This document shows, piece by piece, positions 32,700 to 43,735 of a DNA stretch of 64,000 nucleotides (its first letter is position 1; the number at the start of each line of letters is the position of its first letter). The notes under the pieces were generated by a model, which made no database searches, had not been told where the DNA came from, and saw only the letters and a program-made list of their open reading frames with translations. Source of the stretch: Luteipulveratus halotolerans (GTDB lineage Bacteria; Actinomycetota; Actinomycetes; Actinomycetales; Dermatophilaceae); assembly GCF_001247745.1 (NCBI RefSeq), contig NZ_LAIR01000002.1:2604001-2668000 (forward strand). The letters are read 5' to 3'. The translations under genes were made by a program, and so were the position numbers.

Positions 32700-33922
32700 G
32701 GCGTGGCCTCCTCGGCCGTCGGGATGGGCAGGTGAAGGCTGACCTCGGTGCCGTCCTCGCGTCGTCGCACCGTAGCCGAGCCGCCGTGCCGCTCCATACG
32801 TCCCACGATCGACTCGCGTACGCCGGCGCGGTCACTCGGCACGTCGTCGAGCTCGAACCCGGCGCCGTGGTCGCGCACGAACGCCTCGACCTCGCGGACC
32901 CCGACCTCGACGTACGCCGAGATGGGCGGGGCCGCGTGTCGCACCGCGTTGGCGAGGGCCTCACGCAAGGCGCGTACGAGCGCGGCGCCGTCGTCGTCGA
33001 GCGCCCGGTCGCCGGTGACGACGAGATCGATCGGCACACCGTGCAGGTCCTCGATCTCATGGGCCGCTTCGGCGACTGCGGTGGCGAGGGTGGCGGCGGA
33101 CGGCGCGGCGTCGGCGTACAGCCACTGACGCAGCTCGCGCTCCTGTGCGCGTGCGAGCCGCTGCACCGAGGTGGGGTCGTCGGCCCGACGCTGCACGAGC
33201 GCGAGCGTCTGCAGCACGGAGTCATGCAGATGGGCGGCGATGTCGGCCTTCTCGGTGGCACGGATGCGCGCGGTCTGCTCCTGGCGGAAGTTGTCCCAGG
33301 CACGGATCACGAACGGCGCCGCGAGCAGGACCGTCCCGACGAGGACGACGAGCGTCGCGAGCAGGACGTCGCGCAGGCCGGCGAGTCCGCGCCCCTGGGA
33401 CGCGACCAGGATGAGTCCGCCGAGGACGAGGAATCCGCCGATCCCGATGCGTAGCAACGACTCTCGGCGGGTGAGGTCGCGGCTGGCGAGCCACTGCTCA
33501 CGACGCGACCGGTCGAGCATCGACCAGGTGATCAGCAGTCCGACCGCGATCGCCACGAACGGCAGGACGACCCGCGGCGCGATCCGCGCGCCGACGAACG
33601 CGCTCGAGGCCACAGCGCCCAGCGCGACGACCCCGCCGATCAGCAGCGCCGTCTTGGGGACGCTCTTGGTGGGTGGGGCCGAGACGTTGTGCTCGCCCTC
33701 GGGCATCGTCAGCCACAAGAACCCGTAGACGGCCCAGCCGACCGCGAAGATGCCGGTCACGACGAAGAAGACGCGGACGCCCTCGACCGGGAGGCCGAGG
33801 TGACGGGCCACACCGGCCGCCACGCCGCCCAGGTAGCGGCCGTGGCGGGGCCGCAGCAGCGCTGGGCGCTCCTGGACCCCGGCGCCCGGACCGCCGGGTG
33901 CGGCGTGCATCGGTGTGGTCAT
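32696..33922 (-). CDS. PspC-domain sensor histidine kinase
   Basis: 408 residues. The PspC domain is at about 22-76 (RYLGGVAAGVARHLGLPVEGVRVFFVV...YGFLWLTMPEGE), then three or four further hydrophobic segments (about 92-110, 119-134, 160-174, 186-205). A HisKA_3 box has HLHDS (His233) and the HATPase domain contains RDHGAGF and VGRMERHGGSATV. This is the LiaS-like membrane kinase common in actinobacteria. The start MTTPMHAAPGG at 33922 is followed directly by the PspC domain. It is divergent from the PspC protein gene at 34048 over a 125-bp spacer. Confidence 0.92.
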   Translation of the reverse strand: MTTPMHAAPGGPGAGVQERPALLRPRHGRYLGGVAAGVARHLGLPVEGVRVFFVVTGIFAVGWAVYGFLWLTMPEGEHNVSAPPTKSVPKTALLIGGVVALGAVASSAFVGARIAPRVVLPFVAIAVGLLITWSMLDRSRREQWLASRDLTRRESLLRIGIGGFLVLGGLILVASQGRGLAGLRDVLLATLVVLVGTVLLAAPFVIRAWDNFRQEQTARIRATEKADIAAHLHDSVLQTLALVQRRADDPTSVQRLARAQERELRQWLYADAAPSAATLATAVAEAAHEIEDLHGVPIDLVVTGDRALDDDGAALVRALREALANAVRHAAPPISAYVEVGVREVEAFVRDHGAGFELDDVPSDRAGVRESIVGRMERHGGSATVRRREDGTEVSLHLPIPTAEEATP

Positions 33923-34047
33923 GGCTCCATCTTGACCCACGTCACGCGCCCCGAACGACCGTGAGAGGCCCGACCAGGGGTCGGTCAGGGCGGGTTCAGG
34001 GTCGACCCTCATGGCAGCGGACGGCACGCGCCGCCAGAGTGGAGAGC

Positions 34048-35520
34048 GTGACAGACCAGACTCCGCCTCCGCCCCCGCAGCAGGGGCCACCCACCGGCTC
34101 GACGTCGTACGACGGCCAGGGCGCCGCACCCGGGCAGTCCCACGGCCAGCCGCACGGACAGGCCCATGGCGGTGCGTCGTACGACGGCCGCACCGGCACG
34201 TGGTCGCACGGCACCGGTGGCTCGGGGCACGACATCTCGTTCGACCGGTTCCTCGGCGCGCTGCGAGACCGCGGGCTGCCGCACCGCTCGGACGAGAAGT
34301 GGATCGGCGGCGTGTGCGCCGGCATCGCCGAGCGCCTGCGGGTCGACCCGCTGATCGTGCGCGCGGGTTTCATCCTGCTGGGTCTCGTGCTCGGCGCGGG
34401 CGTCACGCTCTACCTGATCGCGTGGCTGCTGCTGCCCGACCGCCGCGGCACGATCCTGCTGGAGCGGGCCGTGCGACACAGTGACGGCGGCGCGATCACG
34501 CTCATGGTCGTCACCGTCCTCGTGGTGTCGAGCGGCTTCGGCTGGATGTGGGGCTGGGGCAGCGGCTGGGGCCCTGGCCCGTTGATCCCGCTGCTCGTGA
34601 TCGGCCTGTGCGTCTGGGCGTACCTGTCCTCCCGCACCGGGCAGCCCGGCGTGGCGCCCACGAGCGACTCCCCCTACAGCAGCGGCGGCAGCATGCCGAC
34701 ACCCGACATGACGCAGGCTCCGGCAGCACCGGCGTACGCCAGTGCCGCGGCCCCGACCACACAGCCGCGGTACGCGTCGACCGCGCCGCCGTCGTCCTGG
34801 ACGTCGGGCGACGGCCGCACTCCTCCCCCAGCTCCCGTCCCGCGCACACGGATCGAGCCTCAGCCGCCGCGGCCGCGTCGGCGCCCGCTCGGTGCCGCGC
34901 TCTCGTGGGCGCTGCTCGGCCTCGCCGCAGCTGTCGGCGGAGTGACCTCGGTCGTCCTGCAGCAGACCGCTCAGGACGACGTCGCGGGCCGGGTCGGCAT
35001 CGCGGCCGCCCTCGGCGCGATCGGCGCGGGGCTGCTCGCCGCAGGGTTCGCCGGGCGCAAGGCTGCCGGCGTCGCCTTCGTCGGCTGGCTCCTCGCGCTG
35101 GTGACCGCCGTGCTGGTGATCCTGCCGAAGGACCTCACCCTCAACGGCGAGTACGGCGACGCGACCTGGACGCCCAGCGCCGCGACGACGCAGAAGTACG
35201 AGCTCGCCACCGGCGACGGCCGTCTCGACCTGACGGGTGTGGCGGCTCCGACGTCGCAGGTCGTCGTCCCCGCGAAGGTGTCGTTCGGGCAGCTCACCGT
35301 GGTGGTCCCTGCGGGCGTCCCCGTCGAGATCCGCACCCACGTCGGACTCGGCGCACTCGAGGTCGAGGACGGCATCGAGCATGAGATCGGTTGGAAGTCC
35401 GACACCGGCGGCAAGGACGTCGACCGCACCATCCGCCTGGGCGCGCAGCCCGCCACGCTGGTCGTCGACGCCAACGTCGGCATCGGCGCGATCTCGATCG
35501 AGAGGAAGCCCGCCCGATGA
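34048..35520 (+). CDS. PspC-domain multi-pass membrane protein with LiaF/toastrack-like C-terminus
   Basis: 490 residues. A Gly/Gln/Pro-rich N-terminus (about 1-60) carries repeated TSYDGQ/ASYDGR units. The PspC domain is at about 63-131 (DEKWIGGVCAGIAERLRVDPLIVRAGFIL). Hydrophobic helices follow near 150-165, 170-192, and 285-365 in two to three segments. The C-terminal beta-rich domain (about 385-490, RLDLTGVAAP, GALEVEDGIEHEIGW, VVDANVGIGAISIERK) resembles LiaF/DUF4097. It likely senses envelope damage and signals to the divergent PspC kinase. GTG start with GGAGAG upstream. Confidence 0.85.
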   Translation: MTDQTPPPPPQQGPPTGSTSYDGQGAAPGQSHGQPHGQAHGGASYDGRTGTWSHGTGGSGHDISFDRFLGALRDRGLPHRSDEKWIGGVCAGIAERLRVDPLIVRAGFILLGLVLGAGVTLYLIAWLLLPDRRGTILLERAVRHSDGGAITLMVVTVLVVSSGFGWMWGWGSGWGPGPLIPLLVIGLCVWAYLSSRTGQPGVAPTSDSPYSSGGSMPTPDMTQAPAAPAYASAAAPTTQPRYASTAPPSSWTSGDGRTPPPAPVPRTRIEPQPPRPRRRPLGAALSWALLGLAAAVGGVTSVVLQQTAQDDVAGRVGIAAALGAIGAGLLAAGFAGRKAAGVAFVGWLLALVTAVLVILPKDLTLNGEYGDATWTPSAATTQKYELATGDGRLDLTGVAAPTSQVVVPAKVSFGQLTVVVPAGVPVEIRTHVGLGALEVEDGIEHEIGWKSDTGGKDVDRTIRLGAQPATLVVDANVGIGAISIERKPAR

Positions 35521-36053
35521 GCACGCCCCAGACCCCGCAGCCGGCCGACTCCGCCGGGCACGACCCGATGCTGCCGACGTGGCGTGACACCCCGACGTAC
35601 GCCACGGCTGAGCCCGCGGCGCCGGAGCGCACCGATGCAGTCGACGCGGAGCCGAAGCCCGCCGAAACCGTTGACACGCAACAGATCTCGGACGACCAGA
35701 CCACTGAGGCGCCGGTCGAGCAGCCGGTCGCCGACGAGGCGGCGCCCCCGGAAGGACCCGCAGCTCAGGAGGATGCGGACTCCTACGGGGGCGCCACGGC
35801 GGCGGTGCCGGACGACGGGCCTGCACCCGTCGTACCGCCCGCACCGCCGACCCAGCAGTGGGTCCGCGGGCCGTCACCGTTCACGGTGGCTGTCGGCGTG
35901 ATGTTCCTGGTCGGTGCGGTGCTCGCGATCATCGCGATGACCCAGGACTGGGACCCCGACTGGGCGCTTGTCGGCCCGGGCACGGTGGCGGCGATCGGAC
36001 TGCTCCTGGCCGCCGCGGGTGTCGCAGCCGCGGTCAGGCGTACGTCCGACTGA
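35517..36053 (+). CDS. small membrane protein co-encoded with the PspC protein
   Basis: 178 residues. A long acidic, Pro/Glu-rich cytosolic region (about 1-115) precedes two hydrophobic helices (about 121-141 and 149-172). The ATG overlaps the PspC gene stop (ATGA), so it is translated with it and probably acts in the same envelope-stress module. No recognised family. Its 3' end overlaps the convergent Nudix gene by 20 bp. Confidence 0.75.
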   Translation: MSTPQTPQPADSAGHDPMLPTWRDTPTYATAEPAAPERTDAVDAEPKPAETVDTQQISDDQTTEAPVEQPVADEAAPPEGPAAQEDADSYGGATAAVPDDGPAPVVPPAPPTQQWVRGPSPFTVAVGVMFLVGAVLAIIAMTQDWDPDWALVGPGTVAAIGLLLAAAGVAAAVRRTSD

Positions 36054-36747
36054 GCAGCGGTTGCGCCCATCGCGAGAGGCGGGCGCGCGACAGCTGCACG
36101 CCGTCCATCCAGGCCGACGCGGCCGTCGTACCGCCCACGTCGTGGACCACGGGGTCGGTGGGCGTGCGGCACTCGGCGCCGTAGACGAGGCGGATCGCAT
36201 GGAAGTCCTCGAGCCGGCCGCTGGGCGCACGCCCGACCCAGTGCTGGGTGACGACGTCGAGGGGGCCCGTCAGCTGGACGTGCTGACCGGTCTCCTCCCA
36301 CACCTCACGCAGCACGGCGTCGTCGGGTTCTTCGTGGTCGTCGAGGCCGCCACCGGGCAGGCCCCACTGACCGGCCACACCCGTACGCCGCGACGCCTGG
36401 CTGACCAGGATGCCGCGCGAGCTGGTGACGACGGCGTACGCCGCGACGCGCTGGTAGCGCACCGGGAGCTCGTTGTCGCCGACCACCAGACCGGGAGCGT
36501 GGGGCACCGACCGCGCCGCCCGGGGCCGGGCGGGCACGCGTGTGACGCGGTAGGTCACGACGATCTGCACCTGTGGCGTGCGGGCCGAGGCGATGCTGAC
36601 GAGCTGACCGGCCTCCCAGCCCTGCTCGCGCAGTGCGGTCTGCGGGTCGTCGCCGTGCCGCAGCGGGCGTTCGACGCAGACGCTGCCGCCGCGGTCGATG
36701 CCGCGCACCAGCACCTGTGGTGCCGCGTGGGCACCCTGGGTCGCCAT
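36034..36747 (-). CDS. Nudix hydrolase domain protein
   Basis: 237 residues. The Nudix box G-x5-E-x7-R-E-V-W-E-E-T-G lies at 133-154 and is complete, so the metal-dependent pyrophosphohydrolase should be active. About 95 extra residues precede the Nudix fold, with no motif I know (VRGIDRGGSVCVERPLRHGDDP). Substrate unknown. The gene is 3 bp upstream of the glycosyltransferase stop on the same strand; the transcription order is glycosyltransferase then Nudix. Confidence 0.88.
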   Translation of the reverse strand: MATQGAHAAPQVLVRGIDRGGSVCVERPLRHGDDPQTALREQGWEAGQLVSIASARTPQVQIVVTYRVTRVPARPRAARSVPHAPGLVVGDNELPVRYQRVAAYAVVTSSRGILVSQASRRTGVAGQWGLPGGGLDDHEEPDDAVLREVWEETGQHVQLTGPLDVVTQHWVGRAPSGRLEDFHAIRLVYGAECRTPTDPVVHDVGGTTAASAWMDGVQLSRARLSRWAQPLLSRTYA

Positions 36748-36750
36748 CGG

Positions 36751-37872
36751 TCATCCCCCTGTCTGCTGCTGCGCGGCCCGGGAGTACAGCGCGATCGTCT
36801 CGTCGACGACCCGCGGCCAGGCCTGACGCGGCTGCGTCTGCACATTGTGCCGCCGCATCCGCGAGCGCAGCACCTCATCGCGAGCAAGCCGCGCGATGGC
36901 TCCGGCCATCTGGCTGTCGTCGTCGACGAGCAGACCGTTGACCTCGTCGTCGACGAACTCGGTGATGCCGCTGTGGTGAGGGCCGATGACCGGCAGCCCC
37001 GTCGTGCGCGCCTCGAGCGCCGCGATGCCGAACGCCTCGAGGTCGGCGGGCGCGATGTAGAGGTCGGACTCGACGTAGCGCTGGTGCAGCTCGTGGCGCG
37101 AGAGACGCCCGGGCAGGCTCACCCAGTCGTGGGCGCCGTGCTGCTCGACCCACTTCTCCATGCGGCCGCGCTGCGAGCCCTCGCCGAGGACCTCCAGGTG
37201 CAGGTCGACGCCGGGCGCCAGCGCGCGCGCCTGGCGCATGACCTCCAGCAGCTCGACCGGGCGCTTGCGCACCGCGAGCCGCATCGCCGTCACGGCGCGT
37301 ACGGAGTCGTGGGGCTTCTTGTCGACCGAGACCCAGCGCTCGACGTCGATGCCGTTGGGCAGCACCGACACGGGTACGCCGGGCACCATCGCCCGCAGCG
37401 GCTCGGCAGCGACGTCGGACACCGCGGACAGTGCGGCGCCCCGGCGTGCCCAGCGGCCGAGGTATCCGTGCGTGCGCACGGCAGGTGCGGCCCAGGCCAG
37501 GACGCAGTGCCAGGTCACCGCCGTCGGCATCCCGAGGCCGAGAGTCACGCGCGTGGCGTCCATCGCGAACGGGCTGACCACGCCCATGTGGACGTGGGCG
37601 ACGTCGAAGCCGCCGTCGAGCAGCCGCCTGCGCAGCTCGGGCGGCGCGAAGGGGTTGACCGGCAGGTCACCGGGCAGCGGGATCGCGAGGCGGTGCACCG
37701 GGATGTCGTCGATGACCTCGGTGACCTTGCGCTCGCCCGAGGCGGCGCGGGTCGCGGTGAACGCCTCGACCTCGTGCCCGGCGTCACGCAGATGGCGCGC
37801 GAGATCGTGGACCTGGACCTCGATGCCACCGAGCCGAGGCAGGTAGCAGTCCGACAGCAGGGCCACCTTCAC
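36751..37872 (-). CDS. GT4-family glycosyltransferase (MgtA/PimC-like)
   Basis: 373 residues. The GT-B fold has LGGIEVQVHDLARHLRDAGHEV near the N-terminus, VSVLPNGIDVERW at the interdomain region, and the donor-binding E-x7-E motif in ADLEAFGIAALEARTTGLPVIGPHHSGITEFV (about 278-312). Close actinobacterial relatives include GDP-mannose-dependent mannosyltransferases, so a glycolipid or exopolysaccharide mannosyltransferase is plausible. It heads a two-gene unit with the Nudix gene and is divergent from the PIG-L deacetylase gene over 35 bp. Confidence 0.88.
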   Translation of the reverse strand: MKVALLSDCYLPRLGGIEVQVHDLARHLRDAGHEVEAFTATRAASGERKVTEVIDDIPVHRLAIPLPGDLPVNPFAPPELRRRLLDGGFDVAHVHMGVVSPFAMDATRVTLGLGMPTAVTWHCVLAWAAPAVRTHGYLGRWARRGAALSAVSDVAAEPLRAMVPGVPVSVLPNGIDVERWVSVDKKPHDSVRAVTAMRLAVRKRPVELLEVMRQARALAPGVDLHLEVLGEGSQRGRMEKWVEQHGAHDWVSLPGRLSRHELHQRYVESDLYIAPADLEAFGIAALEARTTGLPVIGPHHSGITEFVDDEVNGLLVDDDSQMAGAIARLARDEVLRSRMRRHNVQTQPRQAWPRVVDETIALYSRAAQQQTGG

Positions 37873-37907
37873 GGGTCACAGCCTGTCATGCGTCAGGATG
37901 TCTCCTG

Positions 37908-38720
37908 ATGCCGCACACGCTGGTCACCTTTCACGCCCACCCTGACGACGAGGCGCTGCTCACCGCAGGCACGATGGCGCGCGCCGCCGCCGAGGGGCAC
38001 CGGGTCGTGCTCGTCGTCGCCACCGACGGCGACCTCGGACTGGCGGCGTCGTCGTACGGCTCGGGTGAGTCCCTCGGTTCACGACGCCTCGCCGAGCTGC
38101 GTGAGAGCGCCGCAGCGATCGGGGTCCACCGGGTCGAGCACCTCGGCTATGCCGACAGCGGCCTCGGGCCTGAGCTGTACGAGGACCCTCCTGGCCGTAC
38201 CCGGTTCGTGCGCGCACCGGTCGAGGAGTCGGCGCAGCGCCTGGCCGACATCCTGCGCGAGGAGCAGGCCGACGTCCTCATGCACTACGACCCTGCGGGC
38301 GGCTACGGCCACCGCGACCACGTCCAGGTCCACCGCGTCGGCACGCGTGCGGCCGAGCTCGCCGGCACACCGCGGGTGCTGCAGGCGACGGTGCCGCGTG
38401 ACCTGATCGCCCGGGCCGTCGGCCTGGTCGCGAAGGTCTACCGGTTCCCGCCCGACTTCGACCTGCCGGCGTTCCAGCGCTCGTTCAGCGCACGCGCCGA
38501 CATCACCGACCGCATCTCCGTACGCCGACACATCGCGGCCAAGCGGGCGGCGATGCGGGCGCACGCGTCACAGGCCTCGGCCGACGACGGCGCGGACCGC
38601 ACGCTCGCGATGTTCCTGAAGATCCCCCGCCCGCTGTACGACGTGGTGTTCGGTCGGGAGTGGTTCGTCGACCCGGCGTACGACGGGCGCGTGCGGCGCG
38701 ACATCTTCGAGGGACTGTGA
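37908..38720 (+). CDS. PIG-L/MshB-family zinc deacetylase
   Basis: 270 residues. The zinc motif AHPDDE is at 10-15, and the third ligand is in GYGHRDHVQVH (about 124-134). The family removes acetyl from N-acetylglucosamine-like groups (MshB in mycothiol synthesis, GlcNAc-PI deacetylases, Mca). The sequence does not settle which; the position between a GT4 enzyme and a flippase-like protein hints at a glycolipid rather than mycothiol. The stop overlaps the next start (TGATG). Confidence 0.87.
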   Translation: MPHTLVTFHAHPDDEALLTAGTMARAAAEGHRVVLVVATDGDLGLAASSYGSGESLGSRRLAELRESAAAIGVHRVEHLGYADSGLGPELYEDPPGRTRFVRAPVEESAQRLADILREEQADVLMHYDPAGGYGHRDHVQVHRVGTRAAELAGTPRVLQATVPRDLIARAVGLVAKVYRFPPDFDLPAFQRSFSARADITDRISVRRHIAAKRAAMRAHASQASADDGADRTLAMFLKIPRPLYDVVFGREWFVDPAYDGRVRRDIFEGL

Positions 38721-39799
38721 TGGCAGACGAGAAGCTCGAGGTCGACCCGGCCGAGGCTCCGACGATGCCGCAGCTGAGCCCGCGCACGATCATCCAGGCG
38801 GTCGTGGGGCTGTCGCTCGCCGTCGCGATCATCGCGTGGGGGCTGCCGCACTTCGCCGAGACCAGCTGGAGCCAGATCGGCCACCACCTGGACCGGGTCG
38901 GCTGGATGGTGACGCTGGAGCTGCTGGGCCTGGTGTTCTTCGGGCTGTGGCTCTACACGTTCACGCTGACCGGTTCGCTGCCGGGGCTCACGCACGGCAA
39001 GGCTCTGATGATGAATGTCGCCGGCTCGGCCGTCGGCAACCTGCTGCCCGGAGGCGGCGCAGCCGGGGTGGCCGTCACCTATCTGTTCGGCCGCAGCTGG
39101 GGTTTCTCACGCCTGGCGATCTCGACGTCGGTGATCGTGAGCGGGGTCTGGAACGTCCTGGCGCGGGTCGGTCTGCCGTTCCTCGGCATCGCCATGCTCT
39201 CGCTCGACCAGACGGCACTACCGAGGTCCGTACGGCAGGGCGCGCTGATCGGCGGTCTCGGCGGGCTGATCGTCCTGCTGGTGTTCATCGCGATGGTCGT
39301 CAGCGAGCGCTGGGCGGGGCGCCTGGGTGTCCTGCTCGACCGGTGGTTCGGCCACTGGATCGCCCGACTGCGCCGGGGTGACAAGAAGGGCGAGCGCATC
39401 GACCTCAAGGCCGTCCTGCAGAACCAGCGTTCGCGGCTCGCGAGCGTCACCAAGACGGGCTGGTTCCCGATGACGGTCGGGGTGACCGGCTTCCTCGGGA
39501 TCTACTTCGTGCTGTTCTGGCGCACGATGGCCGCGGTGGGTGTCGACATCCCGACCCCCAAGCTGTTCGCCGCGTACGCCATCGGCCGGCTGCTCACCGC
39601 GGTCGGGGTGACGCCCGGCGGGCTCGGCGTCACCGAGGCCGGCACGTTGGCGGTGCTGGTGGCGTGGGGCGCCGACAAGCCGGCAGCGGCCGCGGGTGTG
39701 CTGCTGTTCGCGATCTTCACCCACATCGCCGAGGTGCCGTTGGGGGCGCTGGGCTGGCTCGGCTGGAGCCTCACCCCGAAGGTCGTCCCACCGGACTGA
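38720..39799 (+). CDS. lysylphosphatidylglycerol synthase-type (UPF0104/AglD-like) membrane protein
   Basis: 359 residues with about eight hydrophobic helices, starting near residue 32. The family signatures are GNLLPGGGAAGVAVTYLFGR (about 95-115) and TPGGLGVTEAG (about 296-306). It lacks the soluble synthase domain of MprF, so it probably flips or holds a lipid-linked substrate. Translationally coupled to the deacetylase, it may act on the same glycolipid. Confidence 0.87.
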   Translation: MADEKLEVDPAEAPTMPQLSPRTIIQAVVGLSLAVAIIAWGLPHFAETSWSQIGHHLDRVGWMVTLELLGLVFFGLWLYTFTLTGSLPGLTHGKALMMNVAGSAVGNLLPGGGAAGVAVTYLFGRSWGFSRLAISTSVIVSGVWNVLARVGLPFLGIAMLSLDQTALPRSVRQGALIGGLGGLIVLLVFIAMVVSERWAGRLGVLLDRWFGHWIARLRRGDKKGERIDLKAVLQNQRSRLASVTKTGWFPMTVGVTGFLGIYFVLFWRTMAAVGVDIPTPKLFAAYAIGRLLTAVGVTPGGLGVTEAGTLAVLVAWGADKPAAAAGVLLFAIFTHIAEVPLGALGWLGWSLTPKVVPPD

Positions 39800-39857
39800 G
39801 GCAGGTCGCCGTCGCGCGCGGCACTCGCAGACGGGCGGGTGGTCGGTGGGGCGGCCC

Positions 39858-40319
39858 TCAACCGCGCTCGGCTCGCTCCTTGAGTCGCTGCAGGGTGGCC
39901 TGGATGTTGGCCGTGTTGGTGGTGACCCGGTCGCTCACACCGGTGAACGGCGTCGTCACCGGCTTGAACCAGCCCGGACGCCGGTCCCAGGTGCTCTCGA
40001 CGACGCGGCAGCCGGTGCTGGTCGGCTCGATGGCGTACTCCCAGCGCGACACCGGGATGCCGAGCTCGTTGACGTCGAACGCGAACCGGCGGCCCGGCTC
40101 GGCGTCGGCGATCCGGCTGATCGTGGGCCAGCGGCGCCAGCCGTTCTGGTTGAGCCCGACGAAGTAGGCACCCTGACGGCCGGCGTCCTGGCGACGGTGC
40201 AGCACCTTCGTCGTCTCGGAGGAGATCGCGGCGAGGCCGCGCGGGTCGCTCACGATGGCGTAGACCGCCTCGGCGGGGGCGTCGATGTCGATCTGGGCGG
40301 AGGCGCTCGGGCTCGTCAT
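39858..40319 (-). CDS. SRPBCC (polyketide cyclase/START-like) family protein
   Basis: 153 residues. It shows the helix-grip fold pattern: an initial strand IDIDAPAEAVYAIVSDP, strands through SRWEYAIEPTSTGCRVVESTWD, and a long C-terminal helix TTNTANIQATLQRLKER. These proteins bind hydrophobic ligands; the ligand is not predictable here. It is a single gene, convergent with the flippase-like gene. Confidence 0.85.
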   Translation of the reverse strand: MTSPSASAQIDIDAPAEAVYAIVSDPRGLAAISSETTKVLHRRQDAGRQGAYFVGLNQNGWRRWPTISRIADAEPGRRFAFDVNELGIPVSRWEYAIEPTSTGCRVVESTWDRRPGWFKPVTTPFTGVSDRVTTNTANIQATLQRLKERAERG

Positions 40320-40383
40320 GGCCCGATCCTGTCAGGCCCGACGTGCCCCTGTGAGGCCGAGACCGGCGTACGGGACGGACCGG

Positions 40384-41232
40384 TCAGGTGAGGTGACGGT
40401 CGGCGTACGACGCGGCCCACACGATCGTGCCGGACACCGCGAGCCCGATGGCCCCGAGCGCCACCACGGCCAGCCCGAGGTTGACGTCGCCGTCGGCCGG
40501 GCGGATGCCCCACGACACCAGCAGCATCCCGACGAACGCTCCTCCGACCAGTGCCAGCCACGACCGCGCGGTGGGCACCTCCGGTGCGACCGTACGACGA
40601 CGCTGGGCCGCCGAGACGAGCAGGAGCGCCAGGCCGGTCCAGGCGAGGACGACACCGGCCGCCGCGACCACGTCGGAGGGGCGGTGCCAGTGACCGACGA
40701 TCGTGCCCGCGGCGACGAACGTCGCGACGAAGCCCGCAGCCGGGATGATCACCCAGCGCCACACGGCCGGCGCGACGAGCACGGCGGCCACGGCGACCGA
40801 CAACGACACCGTGGTGTGCCCGCTCGGTGAGCTGTTGCTGACGTCGTCGATGCGCTCGAAGACCTTGTACTTCAGCACCTGCGTGGTGACGTTGGCGCCC
40901 ACGATCAGCACCACCGCACCGGCCGCGAGCGCGAACCGACCGCGCAGCAGCGCCACCGTCGTACACCCCACGAGGCACAGCCCGACGCTGAGCATCGTGA
41001 CCGAGGTGAGGACGTCGACCATCTTCATCCACGCCACCGCCGAGTCGCCGAGCGAGCGCATCATCCGGTCGTCGAGGGTGATGCCGCGCCCGGAGCGCAG
41101 CCCGAACGTCACGCACGCCGCGACCAGGCCGACCCCGAACACGATCATCAGCAACGGGGTCGTCACCGCCACACGACGCGACGCATCAGGCACCGCGGCC
41201 TGCGTCGGTCGGCGTACGGCACGGATGGTCAT
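40384..41232 (-). CDS. PAP2-superfamily membrane phosphatase
   Basis: 282 residues with about six to seven hydrophobic helices. The three-part phosphatase signature is complete: KYKVFERI (about 119-126), SSPSGHTTVS (about 130-140) and GHWHRPSDVVA (about 182-192), with catalytic His in the second and third parts. It likely dephosphorylates undecaprenyl pyrophosphate or phosphatidic acid at the outer face. The start MTIRAVRR at 41232 is preferred over an upstream in-frame start. Confidence 0.88.
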   Translation of the reverse strand: MTIRAVRRPTQAAVPDASRRVAVTTPLLMIVFGVGLVAACVTFGLRSGRGITLDDRMMRSLGDSAVAWMKMVDVLTSVTMLSVGLCLVGCTTVALLRGRFALAAGAVVLIVGANVTTQVLKYKVFERIDDVSNSSPSGHTTVSLSVAVAAVLVAPAVWRWVIIPAAGFVATFVAAGTIVGHWHRPSDVVAAAGVVLAWTGLALLLVSAAQRRRTVAPEVPTARSWLALVGGAFVGMLLVSWGIRPADGDVNLGLAVVALGAIGLAVSGTIVWAASYADRHLT

Positions 41233-41402
41233 GTCCCCAGTGTGCGTGCCGGTCTTGAACGTCTCCTGGATGGCACCTGGGCAGGTATTCATTCGATCTG
41301 CGCGCACTCCTGAACCCTGTCAACGGCGCCGCTCGCCCGGGCGTCCTTGATGTCGAAGCACCGCACCACGGGGGCGCGGTGCCCGTGACCTCGGGGGAAG
41401 TC

Positions 41403-42095
41403 ATGTCACACGCATCGATCACTGCTGCCGTCTGCGCAGCCGCAACAGCCGTCGTCGTCGCAGGCGGCGCGACCGTCGTACCGGCCAGGGCCTCGGGTAC
41501 GCCGGCCACGACCTCGGCGGCACCGGCTGCGACGGCCGCGTTCACGGACATCTACTTCACGTTCGACGACGGCCCGCACCCGACGTGGACTCCACGCGTG
41601 CTCGCCGTGCTGCGCAAGTACAACGCGAGGGCGACGTTCTTCATGGTCGGCCAGAACGTCGTCCGCTATCCGTACCTGCTCAGCAGCGTCCGCGCCTACG
41701 GGCATCACACGTCCAACCACACCTGGTCGCACCCGAACCTCACCCAGCTGAGCACCGCGAGCGTCACCTGGCAGCTGAACAAGACCGACGCAGCGATGGG
41801 CAGCACGCGACGCAAGTGCGTGCGGCCGCCGTACGGTGCGACCAACGACCGGATCCGTTCGATCATCAGCGCCCGCGGCCAGCGGCAGGTGCTGTGGAAC
41901 ATCGACACCCGCGACTGGTCGCGGCCCGGGACGACGACGATCTACAACCGGATCGTCTACAACGCCCGGCCCGGCCGGATCGTCCTGATGCACGACGGCG
42001 GCGGCGACCGCTCACAGACGGTGGCCGCCCTCGACCGCGCGCTCGCCAACCTGCGGTCACGGGGCTACACGTTCAGGTACATCCCGTACTGCTGA
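41403..42095 (+). CDS. secreted polysaccharide deacetylase (NodB/CE4 family)
   Basis: 230 residues. A signal peptide covers about 1-30. CE4 motifs are all present: TFDDGPHP (Asp55-Asp56), SNHTWSHP (His106, His110), RPPYG (141-145), DTRDWSRPG (Asp171, Trp172) and LMHDGG (His197). It should remove N-acetyl groups from peptidoglycan or another surface glycan. The start ATG at 41403 has GGGGAAG 4-10 nt upstream. Confidence 0.93.
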   Translation: MSHASITAAVCAAATAVVVAGGATVVPARASGTPATTSAAPAATAAFTDIYFTFDDGPHPTWTPRVLAVLRKYNARATFFMVGQNVVRYPYLLSSVRAYGHHTSNHTWSHPNLTQLSTASVTWQLNKTDAAMGSTRRKCVRPPYGATNDRIRSIISARGQRQVLWNIDTRDWSRPGTTTIYNRIVYNARPGRIVLMHDGGGDRSQTVAALDRALANLRSRGYTFRYIPYC

Positions 42096-42145
42096 CCCGC
42101 CTCACGCCCGGCTCGCGCTGCGCGCCCGTCTTCAGCGTGCGCTGG

Positions 42146-43726
<1,581 letters not shown>

Positions 43727-43735
43727 CGGGTCAGG